A stretch of DNA of 34,806 nucleotides from the NCBI GenBank assembly GCA_001275005.1, contig JWZX01002066.1, positions 1 through 34,806 on the forward strand. Direction: 5' to 3'. The notes beneath the pieces were generated by a model. That model was given only the letters and a program-made list of their open reading frames with translations. It made no database searches and was not told the origin of the DNA. The position numbers and the translations under genes were made by a program. Shown one piece after another: positions 20,857 to 31,077 of this stretch. Position 1 is the first letter of the stretch; each line of letters opens with the position of its first letter. Origin of the DNA: Chrysochromulina tobinii (taxonomy: Eukaryota > Haptophyta > Prymnesiales > Chrysochromulinaceae).

Positions 20857-21299
20857 GGCCCACGGGACGACTTCGGCGGCCGCGCCAGGGCCGGGCTCCG
20901 CCCTCGCAATCTCCACGTGGCCCTCGTCATTGGCGGTGGCCACGACCAGGACGCTCTTGGCGGCGCAGGCGGCGGTGAACACGGCGATCCGTTCGGGCGT
21001 CGGGGGCTTCGTGGGGGTGAGGCCTGCGGCTCTGTTGGCGCGCTTGTTGGCGTGCGACCATGGCCACGTGCCGGCCTGCGCTGGCCTTGCTCAGGTGAGA
21101 CTGGGGGCAGGCGCAGCCCCCGGGTTCTCGGCGGCCCCCCGCAGAGCGCCAGAGCCCACCGTAGCTCCCGATAGCCGAGACGAGTTGGTCTGCGCCATGC
21201 GACTGTACTGGAGCATGTACTCTGATAATCGTGATGAGAATGTACGCATCACAAATCATCTCGAAGGTCGAAGCGTGCATCCTGGATGACAGCATGACG

Positions 21300-21705
21300 C
21301 ACGCGTGCAGCTAGTTGTCCAACATGGCCTTGTACTCGTCGCTCATGAGCTTGCGCGCCTCTGCGCGCTCGCTGCAGCCCATGGCGTTCGTCCAGTGGGA
21401 CGCCAGAGGCGCCTTGGTTGTTTTCCCGATGCCCTCGCGGTCGGTGATGAAGCGCCGTGTGAGCATGTCGCTGATACCAATGGCTGATACGCTGCGCGCT
21501 GCGCCGCGCGCTCGGCCTCCGTGGCCGTGACCTCGCGACGCGACACCTTGGCGACCGATAGGTCGGGGTCTATGGCCGCGCCGTGCAGCACCTTGGCGAA
21601 GATGCGGCAGCCCTCTGCCTCCACATGGTCCCGCGCCGCCACCGTGACGGCGGCGTGCATCCGCACCGTAGGGTGGTCACATTGGCCGGGCGACCAGATC
21701 CCCAC
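21300..21705 (-). pseudogene. Unidentified coding fragment with a frame change
   Basis: Minus-strand coding-like sequence in two frames: HAAVTVAARDHVEAEGCRIF, AKVLHGAAIDPDLSVAK (about 21540-21670), then after a frame change near 21480 SDMLTRRFITDREGIGKTTK, SHWTNAMGCSERAEARKL, ending MLDN and a stop near 21311. No intron in the right phase was found between them. It belongs to the same decayed stretch as 19810-21062. I recognise no family. Confidence 0.35.
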
Positions 21706-22075
21706 CTCAGGGGGTCAAATGGGCGCCGTTTTGGGCGTTCTGTTACGTAATTACGGATTTACGGATTTACCCCCCTCCCTGAGCGCCCTCGACACGCTCC
21801 GACCCGGTCACACACGCGTAACTCCGAATCAAGTCCACCGCGGCCGCCGGGCGTCACGTCGACTTACGGTCTAGGCCTCTATTGTGCAATGATAAAACGT
21901 AAATTAGCCGACACGCCCGCCTCCAATTGCCGACGCGTCTGCCTGCCGGGCTCCGGGCTCCGCACGCCTCCGCAGCGCACCTCCTGCCGCGCTGGCGCGC
22001 TGCCCCCACAAGCTTGCCCACACAAGCTGCCTGCAATCTCTATCGAATCTCTCTCAAGCTCGGACCTCAGAGCGC
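21706..22075. other. Intergenic region downstream of the lumen-protein gene
   Basis: Holds the 3' UTR of the minus-strand lumen-protein gene and about 300 further bases without a recognisable gene. A short AT-rich direct repeat (TTACGGATTTACGGATTTAC) lies near 21753-21772. Confidence 0.45.
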
Positions 22076-23081
22076 TCACAGGCCCTGTGAGTAGTACGCG
22101 AGCGCCGTGTTGCCGCACGGGTTGACGCCGGGCACGGTGCCGTACACCATGAGCCCACCCCAAAAGCCCGCGAGCGCCTCGCCGCCTGATGAGGGGCGCC
22201 ATCAAGCACAATCAGCGAAACACTCAGTGCAATCAAGTGGGCATCGCGAGCATGCGAGAGGGCTGTGGGAAAGAGGTCGGTGCCAACCTGATGAATGTCG
22301 CACTCAAGCCCAATCAGAGGCAATCAGGAGTCATTAGGGTGAGGTACCCACCACGGTTGCGGCAGATGGCCGCATCCTTGAGCAATTGGGTGTACAGGAG
22401 CTTCGAGCGCGGGTACGCCTTCTCGTCGCCGGCGGCCGGGATGGTGACGAGCCGTTGGGTGCCGGTGCTCTCGTTGAGCGCGAAGAAGAAGCTGTTGAGC
22501 GCCTGCCGTCCTGCCTCCCACGTCGTGTACACCTCCGCCACGTCCTTGGCTGAAGGGCCCGCCACGTTGCCCGTGGTCGCGCCGCGCCGCGCCTGCCGTG
22601 AGAGCTGGAACATGCTCTGCTGGAACTTGTCGAGGGCGGACTGCATGTCCTCGCCGCCCAGGTCGGGCGGGAACGCGAGCGCGAGGATCTTCATCGGCGT
22701 CACGAACTCGCGCTCGAGCCGCGAGACCGATGCCGCGCTGCCAATGTCGGATGACGCCGTGAGCTCGCCGATGCGGTCCCACCGGCCCGGATTGTTGAGC
22801 CAATCCTTGAGCTCAAAAAGGTAAAAGTCTGCGTCCAGCTGCAGCTGCGGCAGATACTGCAGGTACGCCTGCTTCGCCTTGGGCGGGATCTCGTCGAGCA
22901 GCCCGATGTCCGCCTTCTTGAGCGAATTGGGATCGACCATCAATTGCTCGAGCGCGAACGCGGGCGCCGCGGCAAAGGAAGCTGCTGCCATAGCATTGCC
23001 AAGCAGGGCGCGCCGCGTCTGCACGCCGGCTGTCGCCGGCTGCAGCGACGCGCTTGCGCAGAGAACCACCGCGAGCAGCAT
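22076..23081 (-). CDS. Plastid thylakoid-lumen protein
   Basis: Two exons, 22352-23081 and 22076-22185, joined in phase 1 (donor GTGGGT, acceptor CATCAG) to give 279 residues. The N-terminus is a multi-part plastid signal: a hydrophobic ER-type segment (MLLAVVLCASASLQPATAG), then a twin-arginine signal with RR at 23-24 and a hydrophobic stretch ending APAFA, so cleavage is expected after residue 43. The mature ~236 residues are helical and acidic (KAKQAYLQYLPQLQLDADFY, FELKDWLNNPGRWDRIGEL). They end CRNRGGEALAGFWG, YGTVPGVNPCGNTAL across the junction; two cysteines could pair. I believe it belongs to a lumenal family conserved in red-lineage plastids and perhaps loosely related to four-helix photosystem II extrinsic proteins, but I cannot name it. 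Nuclear-encoded, acting in photosynthesis by inference. The 166-bp intron shares its 3' end with introns of two other genes here. Confidence 0.9.
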
Positions 23082-24118
23082 GACTTTGGTAAGAGTCGTG
23101 GGAACACGTTAACACGATGACGAAACCAATTCCGAATTCTTCCCCGCACTTCTCCTTTACTGGCCGCAGGCCACTTACCCCCCCCTTACAGGCCGCCCAC
23201 CGCTCCGTTTCGAATTTACATGAATAATTTCGCAATTCTTGTCCCCTCTGCCGATCGATGCAAATCGATGCCTACATTGTACTCTCATGTAGGCAACACA
23301 CACCACTTACCCACCGCTGCTTTGATGCCAACATGCCATCACCACCCTCGCACCTGTGGTCCTGCGCGTGGAGCCGTGGACCTCCACCAAAACCGCCGCG
23401 ACACTTTCATCACGCTCGATCCGCTCTACCCGAGGGTCTACCCGCTGCCCACCGCACCCCGTCCTCGCTCCTCCTCTGGAGGGCGCTGCCGCCCGCGCTG
23501 CCCTCCAGAGCACCGGCAGGCTGTAGACGCTCGACGGCCTCCGTGCCGTGCTCCGTCTTAAGCTCCGTCGGCAACCCGACCCCCGCGCGCCAGCACGGTC
23601 CAGCGACGGTGCAGCTCGTGCACCTCCACCTGCGACCTGGCCTCGTTTCGAGTGGCTGCCGGGTGGCCTCGTCTCAAGCGATCTCCGTCAGCCGCGGATG
23701 CCGGATAGCGCGATAGGGCCGATAGGCGCGCCGCGGATTGCGCACAGATCCACCATTGAGCCGATTTGTCTTGAATCCATGCTCGAATCGCGACCTACAC
23801 ACGCGCGCTCACGACGGCGCCCCGTGTCGCTACTTAGCTTCTTAGGCGGCCCTCAGGTCCGCACCATTGTGCATTGAGCCGATTACAGTCTTGAATCGCG
23901 CCCTATGTACACACGCGCGCTCACGACGGCGCCCCGTGTCGCTACTTAGGCCCTCAGGTCCACCCCATTGAGCCGATTGGTCTTGAATCGCGCCCTACAC
24001 ACGCGCTCACGAAGGCGCTCAACACCGATCTGTCTCGGAGACGGACGCGCTCACGACGGCGCCCAGTCGCCACTTAGGCCCGCAGCTTGGTCGCCTCTGC
24101 TAGCCGCCCCATCGCTAC
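23082..24118. other. Intergenic region with ACGACGGCGCC repeats
   Basis: About 1 kb between the start of the lumen-protein gene (-) and the stop of the TPR gene (-). The first ~150 bases must include the lumen gene's promoter. I see no gene in 23240-23780. From about 23790 rightward a degenerate tandem repeat begins (see next entry). Confidence 0.5.
23790..24063. repeat. Degenerate tandem repeat with GCGCTCACGACGGCGCC
   Basis: Copies of a unit of about 86-112 bp containing CTTGAATCGCG, ACACGCG, GCGCTCACGACGGCGCC and CTACTTAGG. The core 17-mer lies at 23805-23821, 23917-23933 and 24047-24063, with a mutated copy at 24003-24018. The same core occurs, inverted or direct, inside introns of two genes in this window, so it is a dispersed family as well as a local array. 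Confidence 0.85.
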
Positions 24119-24152
24119 TTAGGCCCGCAGCTTGGTCGCCTCTGCTAGCCGC
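24072..24152 (-). repeat. 45-bp-period duplication of a gene's 3' end
   Basis: A 36-base block at 24072-24107 is repeated at 24117-24152. The right copy contains the stop codon and last codons of the TPR gene (EATKLRA then stop). The left copy lies just downstream in the presumed 3' UTR, so the end of the reading frame has been copied. Confidence 0.9.
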
Positions 24153-26662
24153 AGCTTGGCCTTCAAGACGGTCCCCTCGAGCGCCGTCTTGAGCTGCTCG
24201 CACGCCGCCCCTGCGGCCGTGCTGGGCGCCGTACCGGGCGCACCGCCCGCCACGGCGGCCGCCGCACTCACGGCGGCCGCGGCGGTGGCGAGCGATGCGC
24301 TGGCGTCCTCCGCGGCTGAGAGAGCTGCCTGCGCCTCCGACGCACAGCGTTCGAATGCCTCCCGCGCCTCCGCTGGCTCCGTCGCCTCCGCGCCAAGCTT
24401 CAGGTGGCACGCCGCGAGGTTGTTGCACAGGAGCGCCAGCACCGAGCCTGCCGCGGCGGCCGTGTACGCCGCCGCCGCGGCCGCGCTCGCTGCAGCAGCC
24501 GGCTTGGCCGCCTTTTTGGCCGCCTTGCTCGCCACCGAAGCTGCCGTCTGCGCCACGTCAAGGCGCTTCTCCGCTTCCCGCCGGAGCGCATCGAAGAGGA
24601 AGCTCGCGCCCGGCACGGCGCCGCTCGCGAATAGCTTGCCTGCGCGCTCACGCTCGTCTGCCATCGCCGCCGTGCGCGCTGTCGCCTCCGCCGCCGCTGT
24701 CGCCACCGCCGCGTCGACAGCGCGCGCGTCGGCGACGGCCTCCACCTTTTGGTCCGCCTCCGCCTTCGCCTTTGTCGCCGCCACCGCTGCCGCCTCGGCC
24801 TCCGCCTGCGCCTTCGTCTGCGCCGCCGCCATTGCCTTTGCCTCCGCCCTGGCTTTCGCCTGCGCTTCCGCCTCCGCCTTCGCCATTGCCTTGGCCTCCG
24901 CCTTCGCCTTGGCCTCCGCCTCCGCCTTGGCTTTCGCCTCCGCCTTCTCCTTTGCCTCCGCCTTGGCTGCATCGACCGCGGGCGGCGCCTTGCGTGGTGC
25001 GGGCGGGGGCTTCCCTACTTTGGCAGCTGCCTTGGCAGCTTTGAGCGCCGCCGCCCTTGCCTCGGCCTCCTCGGCGGCCTTCAATGCGCGCTCAGCCGCT
25101 ACGGCCGCCGCGACCGCCGCCTCCTCCGCGGCTGCCGCCTCTGCCAGGGCCGCCTCTGCCGCCTCTGCCGCCTCCTGGTCCTCCTCTTCCACAGCCTCTT
25201 CTTCCACAGCCTCCTCCTCCTCCTCCGGATCCCCACAGCCCTCTTCCACAGCCTCCTCTTCCACAGCCTCCTCCTCCTCCTCCGGATCCCCACAGTCGTT
25301 ACCTGCCTTCGCGCTAGCTGACGCAGAGTACCCCACCCGAGCCACTACCGCCGCCGCCGCCGCCGCCGGCGCTGTCGTCGCCGCTGTCGTCGCCGCCGCC
25401 GCTGTCGTCGTCGCCGCCGCCACCCCGGACGGCACTACCGCCTTGTCCTTCTTCTTCTTCTTCTTCTTCTTCTTCTTCTTTGCATCTGCAGGTGCCTCTC
25501 CGGAAGCTACGTCGCCGTCCACGTCGTCGTCATCGTCTTCCTGTGCGGCCGCCACCTGCCTAGCCGCCACCAGCGCAGCCGCCGCGGCCTGCGCTGGTGC
25601 AGCTGCCGCCTGCGCTGACGCTGCCTGCGCAGGCGATGGCGCTGGCGCCGCCGCCTTCGCAGCCGCCGCCTCTTCCTTCGCTGCCGCCGCCTTCACCTTC
25701 TCCGCCTCCTCGCACGCGGCCTCAATCTCAAGCAGCTTCGCACCGACTTCGGGCATCTCGGGCATCAGCTCCTTCGCGGTACGCATCGAGTCGAGAGCAC
25801 CGGAGAGCTCGTTGGCCTGATGAGCGAGGCAATCAGAGCCCATCAGTTGCTATCAAGGGAGGCCATCGAGAGGTCGAGAGCACCGGAGAGCTCGCTGGCA
25901 TGCAGCCGCATTGTGGGGGAAAGCGTGTGGTAATCAGTGGTGATGAGTGGTGATGAGTGACCTGCAGCCGCAGGCATCCGAGCCTGTAGTGCGCCTTGCC
26001 CCATTCGGGAGCGAGCTCTGCCGCCTCCTCCGCGTCCGCCTTAGCCAGATCCGAGTAGCCCAGCTGTGTGTAGCACACCGAGCGGTTGCCGAGGAGCTTA
26101 GCGCGCTCCAGGTCCGCAATCTGCGTGATCTCGAGTGCCTCCGAGTAGAACGCTCGCGCGGCGGTCAGGTCCTGCTTCTGCATCGCCAGGTTGCCTCGCT
26201 CCTGCAGAGGGAGGGTGAAAGGGTGAGCGAGAGGGTGTGCGAGAGGGTGTCTGGGGTCAACTGATAATGAGACTCGTCAGGGTCATGAGAGAAACACCTC
26301 CGCGCGCAGCTCAATCAATCGCACTCAGTCCGGCACTCAGTACGGCTACCTTGAGTGAGAGGAACATCTCCGCGCGTAGCTTGTCCTCCTCCTGATAGAT
26401 CTTCGCCTGCTCAACCATCGCCTTGCGTGCGACGTGCACCGTGTTGTCGACGATCTCACCCTGCTTCTGCTTCTTCTCTTGCGCTTCCTGCAGGTCTTTA
26501 TTGCGCTGCGCGACGGCAGCCGCCGCCTCGGCCGCGGCCGCCTTGTGTTTCTCCACCTCGGCCAGCTGCGCCGCGAGCTTCTCCTTGGACGCCTGCAGCT
26601 CAGCCAGCATCGACTTCGTCTTCGCGTTCGCGGCGTCGAGCGCCGCAACGTCGAGGGCGGAG

Positions 26663-26697
<35 letters not shown>

Positions 26698-27165
26698 GCC
26701 GCCGCCGCCCGTGCCGTTGGCGGCGCTACCTGGTGGCTGGCTTACTGGGGATGTGAGCGCCTTGATGCTTGCGGCCACATCGTCGATCTCGGCAAGCTTC
26801 CGATCGAGCGCGCTCAACTTCTTCCCTGCACGGCCGGGAAGGCCGGCGCCGTCGAGGAACATGCGCTTGAAATCGGCTGGCTGATCCTGGAGCCGCGCCT
26901 CGAGCTCAGCCATGGCGAGCATGGTGCCCGCTTGATCGCCGCGCTCCTTGGCGGCCTCCACCTTGGCGAGCGCGAGCTTGAGCTCCGGCGGCATGCCCAG
27001 CATCTGTGCAGGAGGCTGCGGCTTTCGGCTATCGTCCTCGTCGTCCGAGTCGACGATCTTGTCGAACTTTTTATAGTCGAGGCCGCCGCTGGCGCGACGG
27101 CGCGCGTTGCCTGTTGTCGAGGAGGCCAGCCACGCGTCGCGGGCGTCCATCTTCGGTGTCGGCAT
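24119..27165 (-). CDS. TPR co-chaperone-like protein
   Basis: Three exons, 26350-27165, 25962-26201 and 24119-25816, all phase 0 and GT-AG, giving 917 residues from the ATG at 27165. Residues 1-271: basic N-terminus, an acidic DYKKFDKIVDSDDEDD motif, a Ser-rich linker and a coiled coil. Residues 272-352 are a three-helix-pair TPR domain with every residue of the dicarboxylate clamp that holds the EEVD tail of Hsp70/Hsp90: K272, N276, N311, K341 and R345. K272 is the last codon of exon 1, so splicing completes the clamp. The long Ala/Lys/Glu-rich region after it includes a poly-Lys run (AAG repeat near 25448-25483) and a duplicated GDPEEEEEAVEEEAVEE block. A second TPR-like segment (LLCNNLAACHLKLG) lies near the C-terminus. 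A cytosolic Hsp-binding adaptor role, as in the RPAP3/TTC group, is inferred. Confidence 0.85.
25448..25483 (-). repeat. CTT microsatellite (poly-Lys)
   Basis: Eleven or so CTT units, read as AAG on the minus strand, encode a poly-lysine run ending KDK in the linker of the TPR protein. Confidence 0.9.
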
Positions 27166-27897
27166 CGTGGTGGTTGGCCGTTGCCGCGTCGCGACCGGAG
27201 CGACCAGGGCAATCAATTACATCCCTCATCACGCCTCCCATGCCCCCCGCTCTGTGGGGAAACGAAAAGGCCTGCGTAGTTGTTGCGATACAATGACTGT
27301 GGGATTCCTACGAGTCGATTCCTTCCTCGGTTCTGGTGAATCGGGAATGACGTGTCCCTGTCCAGGTGTTTTCCTGTAGACCTGGGTACGTTTTCAGTCA
27401 GTCAGTCAGTTTCGTCGCGGACGCGGTCCCCCCGCGCTCACCACACCACCGTCCGTCTCAAATGACGGCTCCGTTCCCCTCGGTCAACACAAGTACTGAG
27501 TACTCGCTCGCTCGGGCTACTCAATTTTGCTAGTGCGGGTCTGGTCTCACGATCGGCATGGACATGCACAGTCGCTGAGCAGGGTGAGCATGACCATGAG
27601 AGATGAGTCTCCGGCCGGGAGTCTGAGTCTCTCCTCCACTCTAGTACCGCAGCTCGTGTACGTTACTACGCTTTGCGCACGGCCAGACCGCGGCGCGCGC
27701 GCGGGCGCAGTCGAAGGTGCGAGGACACTCGACTCATACTCACTGTGTTACTGAAATTAACACGACGTGTGACAACTCGGAGTTCTCAACTGACATATTG
27801 AAGCCTATACATGATTACGCGAGGGGGTGTCCCGCCCGAGGTCCCGCCGGCTGGGCCGCAGCAGTGGTCCCGTACTTTACATGCGTACTTTGCTTGT
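27166..27897. other. Intergenic region, TPR gene to four-repeat gene
   Basis: About 730 bp holding the promoter of the TPR gene (left part) and the 3' flank of the four-repeat gene (right part). A short (CAGT) repeat lies near 27395-27411. I recognise no gene; the small open frames have no coding character. Confidence 0.5.
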
Positions 27898-30800
27898 TCA
27901 CTTCGTCGCCTTGCTCCGTCCCCAGCCGAACGCACTCATCACTTTCACGGAAGTGACTACGGATTTCGCGGCGTCTCTTACGACGGGCACCGGCCGCACT
28001 TCCTCTGGCACGAGGACCTTCGGCGGCTCATTCGGCGGCGGTGCGGCATAGATCGAGGGTGACGAATGTTCCGATGAAGGTTCTAGCCTTGGTTGCGGCA
28101 TCGATCTGAGATAATTCGCCTCCGCCTCCCTCGCCTTCGCCTCCGCCTCCCTCGCCTTCGCCTCCGCCGCCTTCACTCTCACCAACACAGCCTCCCTCGC
28201 CTCTTCCTGGTTTGAAGCAAACGCCACCACCCGTGGGGCGCGGGGTGGCGGGGGCACCTGTGGAAGGGGCGCGAAGTGCTCGCCTGAACGCTCGGCACGG
28301 CGCTCCGCACGAGCCGCCACAGGCGCCAGAGACACTGAAAGGAGACGAGGGTCTGTCGGCGCCACGGCCGCATGAAGACGCGAGAGTCGGGTGGCCGCTT
28401 GCTCGAAGAGCATGCGCCGGGCTTCCAAGCGAGTCGAAGCAAGGTCACCGAGCACATCCTCAAACTGGTCCACCATCGGCTCATTCGCTTGCATCGGATC
28501 GTCGTCTGGTCTGCCTTCGTCTGCCTGGCCGTTAGCCACTGCCTTGTCCAAGGAGGCCAGGGCGGCGGCGAGGGAAGCCAACGGGCCTCCGCCCTCCTGC
28601 TCACCTTCTTCGATGCCATGCTCGAAGCCTCCCTCGTAGCCGCCTTCGTAACCACCCTCGTAGCCGTGCTTGCCGTACTCGCTCCCCTCCCCTGCATGGT
28701 ACTCGCCCCCCTCCCCTGCATGGTACTTGTCGGCTCCGTGCTCGCGTGGCAGCTCGTGAAACTTCGCGTTCTGCCGGTGGCGCCGTGGCGCGCGTATTTC
28801 GCTGGGGGAGTCTGAAGGCGGGTGGATCATTCTTGCTGACATTTGCCGCACTGCTGACCATGGGCTGGTTTGCAGCAGCAGCTGCATGAGTACTTCCTTC
28901 ATTGCGGCGTGCGCCTGTACCTCCATGTCGGGTGTGCGCCCAGGCCTTTGCGCGTGCGTCGATTGGATACGACCCAAGAGATACTCTGCCGTTGCGCCCC
29001 ACGCCGCCGTCTGCGCCTCGTTGCTCGGGTCGGGGTGTACCTCGAGCAGCTCCAGTCCCGCGCGCTGTCCGAGCAGCCGACGCGCCGTCTCGCGCAGCAC
29101 CTCGTCCGCGTACGGCGCGAACCCCACGTCGACGCGCACGAGCTCGAGCTGCGTGAGCGGCTTGCCGTAGATGTTGAGGGTCGTGGACGGATTGCACACG
29201 TCGCACAGCACATTGACATGGTTTCCAATGAGCTTACGCGCAGCCGCCTCGCGATACTGTAAGGGGTTACCCGCCGCCGTCAAGTCCACAGCTTCACGTG
29301 TAGCTGCCGTCGTCGATCCCTTGCCCAGCGCCTTGCGCAGCATCGCCCAGTGCGGCGCCGTCGCAGCGATGGTTGCGGTCAGGGCCGACTGCCCGACCTC
29401 GGCCAGCACAGCGAGCGTTGCGTTGCCGGCAATGAAGCTCATGTCAGGCTCGCGCCCGGGCTTTTGCTCCGGCGTCGACTGGATTCGGCCGATGAGGTAC
29501 GTGGCGGCCTTGTGCCACGTGGTGCACTGCTCATGGTTGTGCAGATGCAATTTCGCCTCAAGGGCACCTGAACCTGCGCGCTTGCCGAGCAGCCGTCGGA
29601 CTGTCTCCTGCATGAGCTCGTCCACGTACGGCGACAGGCGAGGGTCGACACGCCCAAGCTCGAGCTGCGTGAGCGGCTTGCCGTAGATGTTGAGTGTCGT
29701 GGACGGGTTGCACACGTCGGCCAGCACTTTGTGCCGGTTGCGGAGCAGCCTCTCGGCGGCCTCCTGCCTCGCCATGTGGGGAAAAGGCTTCGCGCGGCCG
29801 TCGGCCACCGAATCAAACCCGGCGCCTTGTTCAATCAGCAATTCGAGACCTGCCCAGACTCGCGACGCGTCGAGATGGGCGCGTGGCCCGGCCACCTCCC
29901 GAAGCACCGCCTTCATCGCCGCCGCGGCGGCAGGAGGCATATCAGGTGTGCGCCCGGGCCTCTCATCGTCCATCGCCTGCAGCCGCCCGCACAGGTAATA
30001 TGCCGTCGCACCCCACGCCGCCGTCTGCGCCTCGTTGCTCGGATCGGGGTGTACCTCGAGCAGCTCCAGTCCCGCGCGCCGTCCGAGCAGCCGACGCGCC
30101 GTCTCGCGCAGCACCTCGTCCGCGTACGGCGCGCACCCCACGTCGACGCGCACGAGCTCGAGCTGCGTGAGCGGCTTGCCTTCAATGTTGGTGATCGGGG
30201 ACGGGTTACACAGATCGCGTAGCACGCGATCATGGTTTCCAATGAGCTTTCGCGCAGCCGCCTCGCGCGCCGCTTGCGAATGAGCCGCTGCAGCGCCCTC
30301 TGCCGGTGCGCCTGAGCTCTCGCGCTCCTCGAGCGCATCTTGAAGCATCAGCCAATGAGGCATCGAGAGCTTGTGCGCCAACGTCAGGCTGCTGCACGCG
30401 ATCTCTTCGAGCACCGCGAGCATGGAGGCCGCAGCCTCGGGGGACATGTCTGGAGAGCGGCCAGGCTTCTGCTCAGGCTTCGACTGGATGCGAGTCTGGA
30501 GGTAGCGCCACACCGTCGCCCACGCGTTCGCCTGCGTCGGATTGTTCATCTCGCAGCGCACCTCGTGCGTCTCGGAACCTCGCCGCGGGCCGAGCAGCCG
30601 GCGCGCGCACTCGAGAAGCGCCTGGTCGGCGTAGATGCGGCTGCCTTCGGGCACGCGCTCGAGCACTTGCTGCGTGCGCGGCTGCGGGTGCGACAGGTCA
30701 TAGAGGAGGGCCTCGTGGTTACCGACGAGCTTGCGCGCCGCCTCCATTCGAGCATCATACGCGTGGGAGGCCGCTACGCCGCACGCCTCAATCTCGAAGC

Positions 30801-31077
30801 CGAAAGACTCGTGCATCTGGGTAGCTTCTTCGAGCATGACTATGAGCGAATGCCAAAACGGCTCGTGTTCGGGGATGCTCGCCTGGGGCGCGCCTCTGGT
30901 GCCGTCACTCCTCAGGCCGTCGCCGTCGACGATGAGGCCTAGCTCCATGGCCGCCCTCAGCTTTCGTTGTGCTTTGGACGTTGGGCCTCCGCTCTCGTCG
31001 TTCATATCCAGCATGGAGCTGATGGCCGTCTGCCATGCTGGTGGAGCCCCAGTGTCGACCATGAAGTCCATGGCCAT
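27898..31077 (-). CDS. Novel protein with four ~165-residue tandem repeats
   Basis: An intronless frame of 1059 residues from the ATG at 31077; no recognised domain. Four repeats begin at about residues 111, 271, 437 and 608 and end near 736. Each has the order EAARKLIGNH, CNPS, GKPLTQLELVRVD, YADEVLRETARRLLG, an AWGAT-like segment, and PGRTPDM, and is predicted mostly helical. Repeats 2 and 4 share about 165 bases with roughly four differences, while repeat 3 is closest to 4 only in its first half, so the array has been homogenised in blocks. After the repeats come a His/Gly/Tyr-rich YEGGYEGGYEGGFEHG segment (near 28620-28740), a helical region, an AEAKAREAEAK repeat, and a basic tail. No signal peptide or membrane helix. 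It could be a structural or binding scaffold, but no function can be assigned from sequence. Confidence 0.8.
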   Translation of the reverse strand: MAMDFMVDTGAPPAWQTAISSMLDMNDESGGPTSKAQRKLRAAMELGLIVDGDGLRSDGTRGAPQASIPEHEPFWHSLIVMLEEATQMHESFGFEIEACGVAASHAYDARMEAARKLVGNHEALLYDLSHPQPRTQQVLERVPEGSRIYADQALLECARRLLGPRRGSETHEVRCEMNNPTQANAWATVWRYLQTRIQSKPEQKPGRSPDMSPEAAASMLAVLEEIACSSLTLAHKLSMPHWLMLQDALEERESSGAPAEGAAAAHSQAAREAAARKLIGNHDRVLRDLCNPSPITNIEGKPLTQLELVRVDVGCAPYADEVLRETARRLLGRRAGLELLEVHPDPSNEAQTAAWGATAYYLCGRLQAMDDERPGRTPDMPPAAAAAMKAVLREVAGPRAHLDASRVWAGLELLIEQGAGFDSVADGRAKPFPHMARQEAAERLLRNRHKVLADVCNPSTTLNIYGKPLTQLELGRVDPRLSPYVDELMQETVRRLLGKRAGSGALEAKLHLHNHEQCTTWHKAATYLIGRIQSTPEQKPGREPDMSFIAGNATLAVLAEVGQSALTATIAATAPHWAMLRKALGKGSTTAATREAVDLTAAGNPLQYREAAARKLIGNHVNVLCDVCNPSTTLNIYGKPLTQLELVRVDVGFAPYADEVLRETARRLLGQRAGLELLEVHPDPSNEAQTAAWGATAEYLLGRIQSTHAQRPGRTPDMEVQAHAAMKEVLMQLLLQTSPWSAVRQMSARMIHPPSDSPSEIRAPRRHRQNAKFHELPREHGADKYHAGEGGEYHAGEGSEYGKHGYEGGYEGGYEGGFEHGIEEGEQEGGGPLASLAAALASLDKAVANGQADEGRPDDDPMQANEPMVDQFEDVLGDLASTRLEARRMLFEQAATRLSRLHAAVAPTDPRLLSVSLAPVAARAERRAERSGEHFAPLPQVPPPPRAPRVVAFASNQEEAREAVLVRVKAAEAKAREAEAKAREAEANYLRSMPQPRLEPSSEHSSPSIYAAPPPNEPPKVLVPEEVRPVPVVRDAAKSVVTSVKVMSAFGWGRSKATK
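28870..30747 (-). repeat. Four protein-coding tandem repeats of ~490-510 bp
   Basis: DNA-level repeats inside the gene at 27898-31077. The best-preserved pair is 29010-29165 and 30020-30175, which differ at only a few positions. Repeat 1 (near 30260-30747) is the most diverged and lacks the GKPLTQLELVRVD block in recognisable form. Confidence 0.88.

Larger units (their letters stand above)
20245..21062 (-). pseudogene. Decayed or unresolved coding fragments
   Basis: Several minus-strand segments look translated but lie in different frames: KRANRAAGLTPTKPPTPE then AVFTAACAAKSVLVVATAND (about 20860-21060), a middle piece with LKFFESLQCFTRDQ and DIYDALLSQLGGPLSLPF (about 20555-20760), and EQIALDFMMNHGYHLKML (about 20345-20470). 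A possible donor GTGAAT follows TRDQ. A 71-bp direct repeat (see separate entry) adds a second copy of IVKAVAPGIFGPCASVAAAE. I cannot assemble one uninterrupted protein. It may be a multi-exon gene or a mobile-element remnant. Confidence 0.35.

Noticed and set aside
24132-25820. 562-residue open frame on the + strand opposite the TPR gene
   Set aside because: It is Ala/Ser/Phe-rich, exactly antisense to exon 3, and reflects GCC/CTT repeat codons. The minus strand has TPR motifs, splice sites and clamp residues.
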